Positions 1-9,120 of a stretch of DNA of 64,000 nucleotides are shown here, one piece after another. Location: positions 310,001 to 374,000 of the forward strand of contig NZ_JALIQP010000003.1 of assembly GCF_023566055.1 (NCBI RefSeq), written 5' to 3'. Position 1 is the stretch's first letter; each line of letters opens with the position of its first letter. The notes beneath the pieces were generated by a model. That model made no database searches. It had not been told where the DNA came from and saw nothing but the letters and a program-made list of their open reading frames with translations. Made by a program: the position numbers and the translations under genes. Source of the DNA: Halosolutus amylolyticus. GTDB taxonomy: Archaea > Halobacteriota > Halobacteria > Halobacteriales > Natrialbaceae.

Positions 1-2415
1 AAACTGCGCGGCGACCGCGCGGTGACGACGAAGTGCGTCCTCGAGACGCCGTCGGAGACGATCGAGGGAGCACGCGACGTCCGCGGAGAGGTCACCAGAC
101 TCCTGCGGATGGACGCCGACGCGTTCGTCAACTGCGCGTACGTCCGGCAGGGCGAGGTGAACAAGCTCATCCACGCCTCGCCGAGCGATCGCCAGGACAT
201 GATCGACGACCTGCTCCAGCTCGGCGCGCTCGAGGAGTATCGCGAACGGGCGAGCGACGCCCGACTGGGCGTCGACGACGTGCTTCGCGAGGTCCGTGGC
301 GAACTGAAGAACCTCGAGGAGCAGATCGAACAGAAGGAAGCGAAGGACCTCCACGAGCGGCTGAACGGACTGGAGTCCCGACGCCAGGAGACGATCGACG
401 AGATCGACCACTACGAGCGCCAGCGCGAGCAGGCCGAGTCGACGCTCGAAGCCGCGACGGACGTCCTCGAGCGCCACGAGGAGACGCGCGAGGAGATCGA
501 GACGCTCGACGAGGAAATCGAGGCGCTCCGATCGAAGATTTCCGAGACCGAGAGCGAACGCGAGGAGGCCAGCGCCGAGATTCGGGACCTCCAGGACCGG
601 CGGGAGGAACTCGAAGCCGAGCGCGACGAACTGCTGGCCGAACTCGACCTCGACGAGACGGGCGAGGAGGCGGTCGAGAGCCGGATCGACGACCTCGAGG
701 CGCGGGACGACGACCTCCGGGACGACCTCGAGGACGTCCGGGTGACGATCACCGAGAAAAGCGGGACCGTCGAGCGGCTTCGCGAGGAGGCTGCGGACCT
801 CGACTCGCAGGCCGACGAGGCCCGCGAGGAGGCGGACGCGCTCGAGAGCCAACTCGACGACGACGAGGCGACGATCGCCGATCGGGAGGAGAAACTGGAA
901 GAACTCGACGAGGCGATCGACTCGGCGCGCGAGAAATTCGAGGACGCGCCGATCGCGTTCGGCGAGGCGGCCGATCACGTCGCGGAACTCGAGCGCGAAC
1001 GCGAGGGGGTGACCGACGAGACCGGCGACGTGACGGCCGACGTCAGGGCCGCCGAGAACGCGATCGAGGAGGCCGAAGCGCTGCTCGAGGAGGGGAACTG
1101 TCCCACCTGCGGTCAGCCGGTCGCGGACTCGCCACACGTCGACGTGCTGGACGAGAAACGCGAGGAACTCGCGACGCTCGAAGAGCGGCGTGCGGAACTC
1201 GAGGCCGAACGCGACGACATCGACGAGCGACTCGATCGCGCCGAGGCGTTGCGCGAGGCCGAACGGGAGGTCGAGCGACTCGAGACGAAGCGCGACGACG
1301 TCGACCGACTGCTCTCGGAGAAACGCGAGACGGTCGCGGAGCGCCGTGAGAAGTGCGATCAACTGCGCGAGTCGGCCGCGGAATACGAGCGCGAGGCCGA
1401 GACGAAACGCGCCGAAGCGGACGACCTCGAGGACGACGTCGCCGCCGCGCGGGAGGAACTCGGCGAGATCAACACCGAGCGCGGGGCGCTCAAAGCGACG
1501 CTGGAGACGCTCGAACGGATCGCCGAGATCGACGGCGAGCGGGCCGACCTCGCGACCCGGATCGAGTCCCTGCGGGACCGCCGATCGGACTGGGAGACGA
1601 TGAACGACGAGCGCCGGGAGACCCTCTCGGCGAAACGCGAGCGCAAGCGCGACCTCGAGTCGGAGTTCGACGAGGACCGGGTCGAGGAAGCACGGACCGA
1701 CCGACAGAACGCAGCGAACTACATCGAGAAGGTCGACGAGAAACTCGCCGAACTCGAGGAGCGACGCGACGAACTCGGGAACGCGATCGGTGCGGTCGAG
1801 AACGAGATCGAGGAACTCGAGGCCCGACGCGAGGAGCTAGAGACGGTCGAAAAACGGTGTGCGAAGCTGGAGTCGCTCTACGAGGAGGCCGAGACGCTCC
1901 AGGGAACGTACGGCGAACTCCGATCGGAGCTGCGCCAGCAGAACGTCGAGACGCTCGAACGGCTGTTGAACGAGACGTTCGATCTCGTCTACCAGAACGA
2001 CTCCTACGCGGGGATCGACCTGGACGGCGACTACCGGCTGACGGTCTACCAGAAGGACGGCGAACCCCTCGAACCGGAACAGCTGTCGGGCGGCGAACGG
2101 GCGCTGTTCAACCTGAGTCTGCGGTGTGCGATCTATCGCTTGCTCGCCGAAGGCGTCGAGGGGACGGCCCCGATGCCGCCGCTCATCCTGGACGAGCCGA
2201 CCGTCTTCCTCGACTCCGGACACGTCACGCAGCTCGTCTCGCTGGTCGAATCGATGCGGGATCTGGGCGTCGAACAGATCGTCGTCGTCAGTCACGACGA
2301 AGAACTCGTCGGCGCGGCGGACGCGCTGGTCCAGGTCGAAAAAGACGCGACGTCGAATCGCTCACGGCTCGATCACGGCGAACCGACGGAGTCGGCCCTG
2401 CTCGCGTCCGACTAG
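1..2415 (+). CDS. rad50: DNA double-strand break repair ATPase Rad50 (5' end missing)
   Basis: This is the ATPase and coiled-coil subunit of the Mre11-Rad50 complex, which binds and tethers DNA ends. The frame is open from base 1, so about 90 N-terminal residues with the Walker A loop lie outside the window; 804 codons are visible. A very long Glu/Arg-rich coiled coil is broken in the middle by the zinc hook CPTCG (Cys codons at 1099 and 1108). The C-terminal ATPase lobe carries the signature LSGGERALFNLSLR (from about 2083), Walker B LILDEPTVFLD (about 2185) and the switch VVVSHDE. The stop codon overlaps the stop of the convergent gene downstream. From memory, haloarchaea place mre11 just upstream and the following small genes and polB downstream, and the order here agrees with that. 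Confidence 0.97.
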   Translation, partial: KLRGDRAVTTKCVLETPSETIEGARDVRGEVTRLLRMDADAFVNCAYVRQGEVNKLIHASPSDRQDMIDDLLQLGALEEYRERASDARLGVDDVLREVRGELKNLEEQIEQKEAKDLHERLNGLESRRQETIDEIDHYERQREQAESTLEAATDVLERHEETREEIETLDEEIEALRSKISETESEREEASAEIRDLQDRREELEAERDELLAELDLDETGEEAVESRIDDLEARDDDLRDDLEDVRVTITEKSGTVERLREEAADLDSQADEAREEADALESQLDDDEATIADREEKLEELDEAIDSAREKFEDAPIAFGEAADHVAELEREREGVTDETGDVTADVRAAENAIEEAEALLEEGNCPTCGQPVADSPHVDVLDEKREELATLEERRAELEAERDDIDERLDRAEALREAEREVERLETKRDDVDRLLSEKRETVAERREKCDQLRESAAEYEREAETKRAEADDLEDDVAAAREELGEINTERGALKATLETLERIAEIDGERADLATRIESLRDRRSDWETMNDERRETLSAKRERKRDLESEFDEDRVEEARTDRQNAANYIEKVDEKLAELEERRDELGNAIGAVENEIEELEARREELETVEKRCAKLESLYEEAETLQGTYGELRSELRQQNVETLERLLNETFDLVYQNDSYAGIDLDGDYRLTVYQKDGEPLEPEQLSGGERALFNLSLRCAIYRLLAEGVEGTAPMPPLILDEPTVFLDSGHVTQLVSLVESMRDLGVEQIVVVSHDEELVGAADALVQVEKDATSNRSRLDHGEPTESALLASD

Positions 2416-2870
2416 GCGGCGTCTTCGGGGGACGCGGCGTCTCCCGCGTCCGCGGTGCGGATCGCGTCGAGGGCGCGCTCGCACGTCTCGGTGAGTTTGT
2501 AGCCCCGCTCGCCGGCGACGTCGGTCTCCGCGAGGAGCCCGGCAGCCGAGAGCACCGTGAGCCGACCGTGGAGGTCGCTCTCACAGACGTCGTACCGATC
2601 GAGGAGCGTTCGAATTCCGAGCGGGCCGCGCTCGTCGAGTTCGACCAGCAGCCCGAGCGTTTTCTCGTCGTGGACGGACGTCAGGAGCGTCCGAACTGGC
2701 GTGGGGACCGTCCGGGCAGCGGTCTTGAGCGCGGATTCGTCGACGGACTCGAGGCGATCGTTCTGGACGTAACATTCGTTACCGGTGTCCGGATCGCGAA
2801 CGAGGCTCGCGCTGTCGGACTGCTTGAGAAGCAGGTACCGCTTCCCGGTGTCGTCGCGTACGGTTTTCAT
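2412..2870 (-). CDS. Conserved haloarchaeal winged-helix-like protein next to rad50
   Basis: This is a 152-residue acidic protein. The start chosen is the internal ATG giving MKTVRDDTGKRYLLLKQS, because the eight residues upstream look non-homologous. The N-terminal half (about 1-50) looks like a small beta domain (KRYLLLKQSDSASLVRDPDTG). The C-terminal half (about 60-135) has the helix pattern of a winged helix (LLVELDERGPLGIRTLLDRYDV, then LTVLSAAGLLAE), as in haloarchaeal DUF7346-type proteins. It is convergent with rad50 and the two stop codons overlap inside the four bases CTAG. A regulatory or DNA-binding role is only inferred from the fold pattern; no function is known to me. Confidence 0.8.
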   Translation of the reverse strand: MKTVRDDTGKRYLLLKQSDSASLVRDPDTGNECYVQNDRLESVDESALKTAARTVPTPVRTLLTSVHDEKTLGLLVELDERGPLGIRTLLDRYDVCESDLHGRLTVLSAAGLLAETDVAGERGYKLTETCERALDAIRTADAGDAASPEDAA

Positions 2871-2946
2871 GGTGGGACGATCGTGCGGTAGCACTCATTC
2901 GTGGACGATCGTTCAATTAGGTTTCGCTCGGCCGGGAACCTCCAGG

Positions 2947-3522
2947 TCAGCCCGGGTCGTCGCTGTCGTCCGCGTCCGTGGTGTCGGCAGACCCCGGATC
3001 GCCACGATCCGCTTCCGACGCTCCGGGTTTCGTCCCGGTCTCGGATTCGGGGCTGGCGTCGGATCCGGGCCCGTCGTCGGGGGCTGCGCCATCGGCGGGT
3101 TCCGGCCCGTCGTCGCCCTCTGTCCCGGTCTCGCTGGTCCCGGACTGTCCGTCACCGATAGCCGACGCCTCGTAGACCCGGTATCGGCGGTACGCGAACA
3201 CGGACAGGACCGCGCCAGCGGCGAGCAGTGCGAGGCTCCGGGTGGTCCGTCCCTCGAAGAGCAAGAAGAGGAGGCCGAGCGACGCGACCAGGACCGCCGC
3301 GTTGAGCACGAGCACCAGCCCCCAGAAGTGCTCGAGGAGTTCGCCCGGAACGTCCGTCTCGCCGGTCGAGACCTCGGGGATCGGTACCGACGTCGACTCG
3401 TCGGTCGGCTCCTCACGCTCTCTGGTGACGTCGGGAATGGTCAACGAGTCGCTGTCGGGATCCCTGAACTCCTCCTCCGGATCGTACTCCTCCGGTTCGT
3501 GCTCGGTCCGATCGAACAGCAC
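2947..3522 (-). CDS. Small membrane protein with acidic tails (DUF7322-like)
   Basis: The GTG at 3522 is preferred: an A/T-rich TTTTGC box lies about 27 nt upstream (around 3548-3554), fitting a leaderless transcript. A TTG at 3549 would add nine residues. The 191-residue product begins LFDRTEHEPEEYDPEEEF. It has a long acidic N-terminal segment, two adjacent hydrophobic helices (FWGLVLVLNAAVLVASLGLLFLLF and SLALLAAGAVLSVFAY), and a disordered Asp/Ser/Gly-rich C-tail. It belongs to a haloarchaea-specific family that sits between rad50 and polB in other genomes as I recall. Its function is unknown; both tails probably face the cytoplasm. Confidence 0.78.
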   Translation of the reverse strand: MLFDRTEHEPEEYDPEEEFRDPDSDSLTIPDVTREREEPTDESTSVPIPEVSTGETDVPGELLEHFWGLVLVLNAAVLVASLGLLFLLFEGRTTRSLALLAAGAVLSVFAYRRYRVYEASAIGDGQSGTSETGTEGDDGPEPADGAAPDDGPGSDASPESETGTKPGASEADRGDPGSADTTDADDSDDPG

Positions 3523-3627
3523 AGCTAACCGGACGAGAAGCGGCCGCAAAAGGGTTCGCGTTCGGGTCGACCTGGTGGCCTGCTTCCGTGGGCCGACGTC
3601 TGGACCTGCGTGCCGACAGGCGGGCGT

Positions 3628-3816
3628 TCAGGCGATATCGTCGAGCGCGAGCGTCCGGGACGTTTCCACCCAGGCAAGCGGGTTCTCCGCGTCGTAGAAG
3701 ACCACCCCGTCTTCAGTCTCGTAGGATTCGATCGTCGCGGTGCCCTCGAGTTCGCCACGTGGTTCGCTACTATCCGTCGTCTCGTCGTCGTTCACACGGG
3801 TGGACACTTCGATCAC
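3628..3816 (-). CDS. Small conserved haloarchaeal protein (DUF7331-like)
   Basis: This 62-residue acidic protein contains the motif TEDGVVFYDAENPLAWVE near its C-terminus, which I recognise as typical of a short haloarchaeal family of unknown function. The start is GTG at 3816; a second GTG three codons on (3807) is the alternative. An AT-rich box (ACATATAATG, about 3841-3850 on the minus strand) lies about 25-30 nt upstream, which supports a leaderless start here. The gene is divergent from polB, and the two promoters share the 3817-3954 interval. Confidence 0.75.
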   Translation of the reverse strand: MIEVSTRVNDDETTDSSEPRGELEGTATIESYETEDGVVFYDAENPLAWVETSRTLALDDIA

Positions 3817-3921
3817 CTGATTGTATGCTAGGTGTTACCACATTATATGTCTTGTTGCCCTCACAAAATCACGTCGTACCTGCGGCGTCGGCGAGCCGCG
3901 GTTGCGGGACCGGAGTGCCGG

Positions 3922-3930
3922 GGTTTTTAT
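3922..3930 (+). promoter_or_regulatory. TATA box of polB
   Basis: GTTTTTAT sits 25-33 nt before the ATG at 3955, the usual spacing for a leaderless haloarchaeal transcript. It decides the polB start: an in-frame extension upstream (to 3832) would run through this promoter and lacks family-like sequence. Confidence 0.6.
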
Positions 3931-3954
3931 TCGCCGACTTCGAACCTCGGGACC

Positions 3955-6900
3955 ATGACTGAGGCGGGCCAGGCCGGACTCGCGGAGTTTGCGGAGGCGT
4001 CCGACGACCGGCCGGACGAAGAGGCAGTTGCCGTCGCCGGCAACGGCGGAACCGACGCCGCGGACGTGATCGACGTCGTCGAGGAGACCCTCCCGGAACC
4101 GGACGGCGATCTCGAACTCGCGGTCATGCAGGTAGATTACACGGTCGCCGGCTACGGGGACGAAGAACGGCCGATCATGCACGTCTTCGGACGGACCCCC
4201 GGCGGGGAACTGGAACACGTCCAGGTCGTCGGCTTCCGGCCGTACTTCTACGCGCCGACGGAGACGCTCGATCGGCCGCCGGAGGAGGAGTACGATCGAC
4301 TCACGGGCAGCCGCGAGGTCGACAGGAACGGCGAGCCATACGAGAGCATCCGCGGGGAGAAACTGACCAAGATCTTCGGCCAGACGCCCCGGGACGTCGG
4401 GCAGGTGCGCGACGACTTCGAGCACTACGAGGCGGACATCCTCTTCCCGAACCGGTTCCTCATCGACAAGGACGTCCGCAGCGGCATTCGCGTGCCGGAA
4501 CGTCGCGCGGAGGACGACTCCCTCGTCGTCCCCCACGAGGAAGTCGAGGCCACGGCCGTCGACGCCCAGCCCCGCGTCCAGACGTTCGACATCGAGGTCG
4601 ACGACCGATCGGGGTTCCCGGAGGACGGCGAGGAGCCGATCGTCTGTCTCACCAGCCACGACTCCTACCGCGACGAGTACGTCATGTGGCTCTACGAGGC
4701 CCCGATCGGCGACGGGGCGATTCCGGACGCCATCGAGGAGTACGACCCGATCGAGGGACCGCTCGATCACGAGATCCGAAGCTTCGAGGAAGAAGAAGCG
4801 ATGCTCGAGGCGTTCATCGAGTACATCGAACGGACCGATCCCGACGTCCTCACCGGGTGGAACTTCGAGGACTTCGACGCGCCGTACCTCCTCGATCGAC
4901 TCGAGGAACTCCAGGGCGGCCACGAGTACGACCTCTCGATCGATCGGCTCTCGCGGGTCGACGAGGTCTGGCGGAGCAACTGGGGCGGCCCGGACGTCAA
5001 GGGGCGGGTCGTCTTCGACCTGCTCTACGGCTACCAGCGGATGGTCTTCTCCGAACTGGATTCGTACCGGCTGGACGCCGTCGGCGAGGCGGAACTGGGC
5101 GTCGGCAAGGAGCGCTACGCCGGCGACATCGGCGACCTCTGGGAGGACGACCCGACGCAACTGCTCGCGTACAACCTGCGCGACGTCGAGATCTGCGTCG
5201 AACTCGATCGCCAGCAGGAGATCATCCCGTTCTGGGACGAGGTGCGATCGTTCGTCGGGTGTAAACTCGAGGACGCGCCGACGCCGGGGGACGCGGTCGA
5301 CATGTACGTCCTCCACGAGGCCCACGGCCGGTTCGCGCTTCCATCGAAGGGGCAGCAGGAGGCCGGCGAGGAGTACGAGGGCGGCGCGGTGTTCGAGCCG
5401 ATCACGGGCGTCAAGGAGAACGTCACCGTGCTCGACCTGAAGTCGCTGTACCCGATGTGCATGACGACGATCAACGCCTCGCCCGAGACGAAGGTCGATC
5501 CCGAGGAGTACGACGGAGAGACCTACGTCGCGCCGATGGACTCCGGCGGGATCCACTTCCGCAAGGAACCCGACGGCGTCATGCGCGAGATGATCACGGA
5601 ACTGCTCGCCGAACGCGAGGAGAAGAAAGAACTGCGAAACGAGTACGAACCCGGAACCCCCGAGTACGAACAGTACGATCGCCAGCAAGGGGCGGTGAAG
5701 GTTATTATGAATTCTCTTTACGGAGTGTCGGGTTGGGAACAATTCCGCTTATATGACAAAGAAGCCGCATCCGCGATCACAGCTACTGGGCGCGAGGTGA
5801 TCGAATTTACGGAGACTGCCGCAAACGAACTCGACTATCAGGTAGCGTATGGCGACAGCGTTACTGGCGATCGGCCGATAGTCGTCCGCGATCCCGACGG
5901 ATACGTTCGTATCACACCGATCGAAACGCTTTTCGACCGGGCGACTGGGACGACTGATTCGGCGGTCTTGATCACTGCCGACGGTGGCCCCGTCGCGTCT
6001 ACCGCTCTCGGGAAGGAACGACGTGAACTCGACGGGTGGGAAGCACTCTCGCTATCTGACGCGGGAACGTCGGAGTGGCAACCGATCGAACAGGTGATTC
6101 GCCACGAGACGGATGCGCCGGTCGTCACCCTCCAGCACAAGTTCGGGGAATCGACGACGACTCGCGATCACTCGTTCGTTGTCGAAGAGGATGGGAACTA
6201 CGTGGAGGCTGCACCAGCCGACGTCGACGAACCGCTCCGTATCCCGGGTCTTCCGGACGTAGATCCCGTCGAAACCATCGACGTATACGAGGCGTTGGCT
6301 GGATACGAGCGAACGTACGAGGACGGACGAAGCGTCGGGGCGGAACGCGCTACGACGAAGAAGAAACGCGTTCACGCGGACGAGGAATACGTTTGGTTCG
6401 GACACCAACACCACGGCGACATCGAGTCGACGATCAAGATCAAACGCTACATCGACCTCAACTCCGAGGATGGGAGAGCGCTCGTCCGATTGCTGGCAGC
6501 GTACGTGACAGAAGGGAGTGCGTCGACGGTCGAAACAGCTGACGCGAAATTTGGCGCGTCGATCGCCGAATCACGTCCCAAGTGGCTGCGGCAGATCAAG
6601 GCGGATTACGATCGACTCTTCGAAGGGGCAACGGCAACGATAATCGCATCAGACAGCCGTGACGAACGGACTATCGAATCGACATCACTGGACGATGGGC
6701 CAGCGATTGTGTACAATGACCTAACCCAGAAACTCCAGATGATGAACGAACTGTCGGCAGTGTTCTTCCGAGAGTTCGCAGGCCAAACGTCCCACGGAAA
6801 ACGGATCCCGTCGTTCGTCTTCCACCTCTCCGACGAACTTCAAGAACTCTTCCTGAATATTCTCATCGAAGGCGACGGATCTCGTGAGTTCCCGCGGTAC

Positions 6901-7998
6901 TCCGACGAATACTGTGAACGGAATTTCGACTACGAGACGGTGAGTCGCGAACTCGCTGCCGGCCTATCCACGCTGCTCACCCAACGCGACCGAAAACACT
7001 CGTTGAAGTATCGCAGCGAAAAGGGGAGCTATACGATCCGAACGTGTGATTACTATCGATCCGGCCGCGATCCGGTGATTCGCGAAACAGAGCACGACGG
7101 GTACGTATACGACCTCAGTGTTGCCGAAAACGAGAACTTCGTCGACGCGGTCGGCGGTGTCGTTCTCCACAATACCGACTCGGTCATGCTCGAACTCGGT
7201 CCCGACGTCTCGAAAGACGAGGCGCTCGAGCAGTCGTTCGAGATCGAGGAGTACCTCAACGATCGGTACGACGACTTCGCCCGCGAAGACCTGAACGCCG
7301 ACGAACACCGCTTCCAGATCGAGTTCGAGAAACTCTACCGGCGGTTCTTCCAGGCGGGCACGAAGAAACGCTACGCCGGCCACATCGTCTGGAAGGAGGG
7401 CAAAGACGTCGACGACGTCGACATCACCGGCTTCGAGTACAAGCGATCGGACATCGCACCGATCACCAAGGAGGTCCAGCACCGGGTCATCGAGATGATC
7501 GTCAAGGAGGGCGACGTCGAGGGCGCGAAGGAGTACGTCAACGGGGTCATCGAGGACGTGCTCGCGGGCGAGGTTTCCCTCGAAGAAATCGGCATTCCCG
7601 GCGGCATCGGCAAGCGACTGGATAATTACGACACCGACACGGCGCAGGTCCGGGGAGCGAAGTACGCGAACCTGTTACTCGGGACCAACTTCCAGCGCGG
7701 GAGCAAGCCCAAGCGACTCTACCTCGATCGGATCGACCCCGCGTTCTTCCGCCGGATGGAGGCCGAGGAAGGGTTCGATCCCCAGCGCGATCCCCTCTAC
7801 GGCGCGTTCAAGCGCGACCCCGACGTCATCTGCTTCGAGTACGACGACCAGATCCCCGACGAGTTCGAGGTCGACTACGAGAAGATGCTCGAGAAGACGC
7901 TGAAGGGACCGATCGAACGCATCCTCGAGGCGCTGGACGTCTCCTGGGAGGAAGTCAAGAGTGGCCAGGAGCAGACTGGGCTCGACAATTTCATGTAA
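3955..7998 (+). CDS. polB: Replicative DNA polymerase B, interrupted by an intein
   Basis: This is a family B DNA polymerase precursor of 1347 residues; removal of a 439-residue intein would leave about 908 residues, a normal length. The exonuclease motif Exo I (FDIEVD, D212/E214) and a YNLRDVEICVEL segment are present. Polymerase motif A is DLKSLYPMCMTT (about 494-505), motif B is KVIMNSLYGVSGW (about 581), and motif C YGD/TDS is split by the intein. KKRYAGHIVW follows. The extreme C-terminus QTGLDNFM looks like a PCNA-interacting peptide. The inteins often found at motifs A and B of haloarchaeal PolB are absent, so those sites are empty. The extein stretch just before the intein has unusual A/T-rich codons (see findings). 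Confidence 0.97.
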   Translation: MTEAGQAGLAEFAEASDDRPDEEAVAVAGNGGTDAADVIDVVEETLPEPDGDLELAVMQVDYTVAGYGDEERPIMHVFGRTPGGELEHVQVVGFRPYFYAPTETLDRPPEEEYDRLTGSREVDRNGEPYESIRGEKLTKIFGQTPRDVGQVRDDFEHYEADILFPNRFLIDKDVRSGIRVPERRAEDDSLVVPHEEVEATAVDAQPRVQTFDIEVDDRSGFPEDGEEPIVCLTSHDSYRDEYVMWLYEAPIGDGAIPDAIEEYDPIEGPLDHEIRSFEEEEAMLEAFIEYIERTDPDVLTGWNFEDFDAPYLLDRLEELQGGHEYDLSIDRLSRVDEVWRSNWGGPDVKGRVVFDLLYGYQRMVFSELDSYRLDAVGEAELGVGKERYAGDIGDLWEDDPTQLLAYNLRDVEICVELDRQQEIIPFWDEVRSFVGCKLEDAPTPGDAVDMYVLHEAHGRFALPSKGQQEAGEEYEGGAVFEPITGVKENVTVLDLKSLYPMCMTTINASPETKVDPEEYDGETYVAPMDSGGIHFRKEPDGVMREMITELLAEREEKKELRNEYEPGTPEYEQYDRQQGAVKVIMNSLYGVSGWEQFRLYDKEAASAITATGREVIEFTETAANELDYQVAYGDSVTGDRPIVVRDPDGYVRITPIETLFDRATGTTDSAVLITADGGPVASTALGKERRELDGWEALSLSDAGTSEWQPIEQVIRHETDAPVVTLQHKFGESTTTRDHSFVVEEDGNYVEAAPADVDEPLRIPGLPDVDPVETIDVYEALAGYERTYEDGRSVGAERATTKKKRVHADEEYVWFGHQHHGDIESTIKIKRYIDLNSEDGRALVRLLAAYVTEGSASTVETADAKFGASIAESRPKWLRQIKADYDRLFEGATATIIASDSRDERTIESTSLDDGPAIVYNDLTQKLQMMNELSAVFFREFAGQTSHGKRIPSFVFHLSDELQELFLNILIEGDGSREFPRYSDEYCERNFDYETVSRELAAGLSTLLTQRDRKHSLKYRSEKGSYTIRTCDYYRSGRDPVIRETEHDGYVYDLSVAENENFVDAVGGVVLHNTDSVMLELGPDVSKDEALEQSFEIEEYLNDRYDDFAREDLNADEHRFQIEFEKLYRRFFQAGTKKRYAGHIVWKEGKDVDDVDITGFEYKRSDIAPITKEVQHRVIEMIVKEGDVEGAKEYVNGVIEDVLAGEVSLEEIGIPGGIGKRLDNYDTDTAQVRGAKYANLLLGTNFQRGSKPKRLYLDRIDPAFFRRMEAEEGFDPQRDPLYGAFKRDPDVICFEYDDQIPDEFEVDYEKMLEKTLKGPIERILEALDVSWEEVKSGQEQTGLDNFM
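5857..7173 (+). mobile_element. PolB intein with LAGLIDADG homing endonuclease (pol-c site)
   Basis: In-frame intein of 439 residues (precursor residues 635-1073) between YGD and TDS of polymerase motif C. It begins with Ser1 (SVTGDRPIVVRDPDG), has a block-B-like VTLQHKFGESTTTRDHSFVV, and ends with block F/G YVYDLSVAENENFVDAVGG then VVLHN, followed by Thr+1 of the extein. Ser1, the terminal His-Asn and Thr+1 are all splicing-competent residues. Two LAGLIDADG motifs are visible, LLAAYVTEGS (about 846-855) and LNILIEGDGS (about 966-977), each keeping an acidic residue before the Gly, so the endonuclease may be active. Base composition is visibly more A/T-rich than the extein. The site is known in archaeal PolB as pol-c. 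Confidence 0.95.
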
Positions 7999-8153
7999 CC
8001 GATCGCGGATCGATCGGGCGCCCGCTCGAGCGGACGGTAGCGTCGAGCCGGAGTTTCTATTTCAATAAATAATCTTCGCCAATCGAAACCGTATGCAATC
8101 GGATACGAAACCGTTATCAGTCATACGACCCACCGTTCACACGACAGAGTACT

Positions 8154-9059
8154 ATGGCACGTCTCGAACTACGCAACCTGCACGCGGAAGTAGCGGAGGG
8201 CGACGAGAAGATTCTCGACGGGGTCGATCTGGAGGTCGAGTCCGGCGAGATCCACGCCCTCATGGGACCGAACGGTTCCGGGAAGTCGACGACCGCGAAG
8301 GTCATCGCTGGCCACCCGGCCTACGAGGTCACCGAGGGCGACGTCCTGATCCACCTCGAGGAGGGCGAGTTCGGCGACGACATCGAGATCGACGAGGACC
8401 AGCGCACCTGGGACCTGCTCGATCTCGAGCCCAACGAGCGCGCGGCGCTCGGCGTCTTCCTCGGCTTCCAGTACCCGGCCGAGATCGAGGGCGTCACGAT
8501 GACCAACTTCCTCCGGACGGCGCTCAACGCCAAGATCGAAGAGCGCGAGGAACTCTTCGAGGACGAGGAAACCGAGGAGGAAGAAGAAGACGAAGGCTTC
8601 GAGACCTCGCCGATGGAAGGCCCCGCGGACGAGGGCGAGATCGGCGTCGCCGAGTTCCAGGGGATCCTCCAGGAGAAGATGGAACAGCTGGACATGGACG
8701 AGAAGTTCGCCCAGCGCTACCTCAACGCCGGCTTCTCGGGCGGCGAGAAGAAGCAGAACGAAGTGCTGCAGGCCGCCATCCTCGAGCCCTCGGTCGCCGT
8801 CCTCGACGAGATCGATTCGGGGCTCGACATCGATCGCCTGCAGGACGTCTCGAACGGGATCAACGCCCTTCGCGACGAGCAGGGCACCGGGATCCTCCAG
8901 ATCACCCACTACCAGCGCATCCTCGACTACGTCGAACCCGATCACGTCCACGTGATGCTCGACGGCAAGATCGCCAAGAGCGGCGGTCCCGAACTCGCCG
9001 AGGAACTCGAGGACAAGGGGTACGACTGGGTCCGCGAAGAGGTCTACGGCACCGCGTAA
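8154..9059 (+). CDS. sufC: Fe-S cluster assembly ATPase SufC
   Basis: ABC-type ATPase of the SufBCD scaffold that builds Fe-S clusters in the cytoplasm; it has no membrane partner. Walker A is GPNGSGKST (about residues 38-46), the signature is FSGGEKKQNEVLQ, Walker B is VAVLDEIDSGLD, and the H-loop is ITHYQRIL. At 301 residues it is about 50 longer than bacterial SufC because of an acidic insert (about 125-165, rich in Glu), a common haloarchaeal adaptation. The ATG at 8154 is followed by the family start MARLELRNLHAEV. First gene of the sufC-sufB-sufD cluster, with 61 nt to sufB. Confidence 0.97.
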   Translation: MARLELRNLHAEVAEGDEKILDGVDLEVESGEIHALMGPNGSGKSTTAKVIAGHPAYEVTEGDVLIHLEEGEFGDDIEIDEDQRTWDLLDLEPNERAALGVFLGFQYPAEIEGVTMTNFLRTALNAKIEEREELFEDEETEEEEEDEGFETSPMEGPADEGEIGVAEFQGILQEKMEQLDMDEKFAQRYLNAGFSGGEKKQNEVLQAAILEPSVAVLDEIDSGLDIDRLQDVSNGINALRDEQGTGILQITHYQRILDYVEPDHVHVMLDGKIAKSGGPELAEELEDKGYDWVREEVYGTA

Positions 9060-9120
9060 CCGAATTCGGCTAGAACAACGGTAATAACCCTACAGCCGTA
9101 ACCATATACACAATCACATC

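Noticed and set aside
5430-5740. Inteins at PolB motifs A and B
   Set aside because: SLYPMCMTT and MNSLYGVSGW are uninterrupted, so these known insertion sites are empty.
3835-5742. 635-codon open frame antisense to polB
   Set aside because: High G+C third positions keep antisense frames open; the plus strand has clear PolB motifs and the antisense protein is Val/Asp/Arg-rich without family features.
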